A DNA stretch of 51,636 nucleotides from Enterobacterales bacterium (GTDB taxonomy: Bacteria; Pseudomonadota; Gammaproteobacteria; Enterobacterales; Enterobacteriaceae), in the NCBI GenBank assembly GCA_015654745.1, contig JAATGH010000360.1, positions 1 to 51,636 on the forward strand, in the 5' to 3' direction. Of the stretch, positions 51,064 to 51,636 are shown one piece after another (positions within the stretch are counted from its first letter, which is position 1; every line of letters begins with the position of its first letter). The position numbers were made by a program, and so were the translations under genes. Under the pieces are notes generated by a model that was not told where the DNA came from, did not search any database, and saw only the letters and a program-made list of their open reading frames with translations.

Positions 51064-51636
51064 AAAAGCGGTGGTTTATCACGCCATAAGATCGATTTTT
51101 GCGTTCAATATTCTCGATGATAGATGATCACGTGCTTTCATGGGCATCGGAACAAAAAGGTTTGGTCCTTTTACCCACTATCTTTGCAAAGTTAATAGGC
51201 TATGATGCCACGTTAGTGCATAACTAAAGCATAATTAATTTATTGTGAAAGATGCCGTAATCGTGCAAAGTTATGCACGGTTCGGCTGGGCTAGCGCTTC
51301 ATTACTGGCTATCGGCCTTACTACGACATTATTGCCGTTAATTATTTGTTACCCGTAATAAGGATAATTAATGGCATTCTGGCACGTAGCGAGAAATAAG
51401 CTGTTTTGGCCGCGCCGCCGCTGTTCAGAGAAAAAAATAACGGCCCGTCAAGGAAGAATATATTATACCAATTTGGCTTATATTGTGAGATGGTCGGCGG
51501 GACGGGCATAGCCTAACCGGTCAGTTTTTGTCGGTCTATGCCGGTTTAAGCGTCTGTAATGCCCTTGATTTTGGTGATAACCACGAAATTAAAAGGGTTT
51601 TGTGATGGCTCTCAACTTTTAAATCTGTATGACAAG
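51064..51636. other. Intergenic region at the right edge
   Basis: 573 bases without an established gene. It contains a 10-bp inverted repeat GTGCATAACT (51216-51225) / AGTTATGCAC (51269-51278), a small hairpin CGTGCA/TGCACG (51262-51279), a repeated TGCAAAGTTA (near 51185 and 51264), and a 46-codon ORF at 51371. It may be the leader of a gene beyond the window. Confidence 0.5.
51371..51511 (+). CDS. Possible 46-residue basic peptide
   Basis: ATG 51371 has AGGA at 51361-51364, six bases upstream, which is good spacing. The product, starting M-A-F-W-H-V-A-R-N-K-L-F-W-P-R-R-R, is strongly basic and rich in aromatic residues, with no signal peptide and no family I recognise. It lies downstream of the inverted repeats at 51216-51279. 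It could be a leader peptide or a chance frame. Confidence 0.3.
   Translation: MAFWHVARNKLFWPRRRCSEKKITARQGRIYYTNLAYIVRWSAGRA

Noticed and set aside
1-51636. Search for CRISPR arrays, tRNA or rRNA genes, insertion sequences and phage genes
   Set aside because: No regularly spaced repeats, cloverleaf-like sequences, transposase or phage proteins were recognised by eye; a covariance-model scan would be needed to be certain about small RNAs.

Overview
The window looks like chromosomal DNA of a member of the Enterobacterales. Supporting this are close counterparts of YgaP, DcuA, YddG, Maa and MetNIQ/NlpA, an ERIC repeat, and a VgrG remnant. Moderate-to-high GC genes alternate with AT-rich gaps. 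Four genes are visibly broken (vgrG remnant, choX, betC, LysR regulator of choline-sulfate use), which is compatible with a lineage undergoing recent gene decay, such as a Sodalis-like bacterium; that placement is inference. No tRNA, rRNA, CRISPR array, intact transposase or phage gene was seen.

Layout. 1-2616: an AT-rich, foreign-looking acyltransferase gene and a small cupin gene in poorly coding DNA. 2893-9674: single genes (nitroreductase, decayed vgrG, MFS exporter, tiny membrane protein, GNAT, lipoprotein, YgaP-type rhodanese, CYTH protein, LysR). 10002-14911: dcuA with an overlapping leader ORF, a divergent SDR/XRE pair, a 48-codon exported peptide gene with its own operator-like dyad and terminator, and yddG. 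14971-24534: an eight-gene minus-strand catabolic operon (argininosuccinate-lyase-like C-N lyase, polar amino-acid ABC transporter, two polysaccharide-deacetylase-fold proteins, MmgE/PrpD protein, iron-type alcohol dehydrogenase) with a divergent LysR gene. 25382-33000: GlxA-like regulator, lipoprotein protease, Maa, two membrane diguanylate cyclases flanking a YciI gene, DUF1003 protein. 33106-37538: AEC transporter, nlpA, and a convergent metNIQ-type operon, followed by an ERIC element. 38025-45523: a tightly overlapping plus-strand operon with a dipeptide-type ABC importer, an FMN luciferase-like monooxygenase and a fused CMD/AhpD-like protein. 45690-51063: a choline/choline-sulfate locus (choX, betC, LysR, choV, choW) with three of five genes disrupted.

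Most interesting are two substrate-orphan catabolic systems. The 14971-24534 operon combines a fumarase/aspartase-superfamily C-N lyase with an MmgE/PrpD protein, the same pair of folds used for iminodisuccinate breakdown, so an aminopolycarboxylate or other N-substituted aspartate is a reasonable candidate substrate. One of its two deacetylase paralogues has lost both metal-binding histidines. The 38025-45523 operon couples peptide-type uptake to FMN-dependent oxidation. The decaying choline-sulfate locus and a pair of ~57 bp repeats next to it are also notable.
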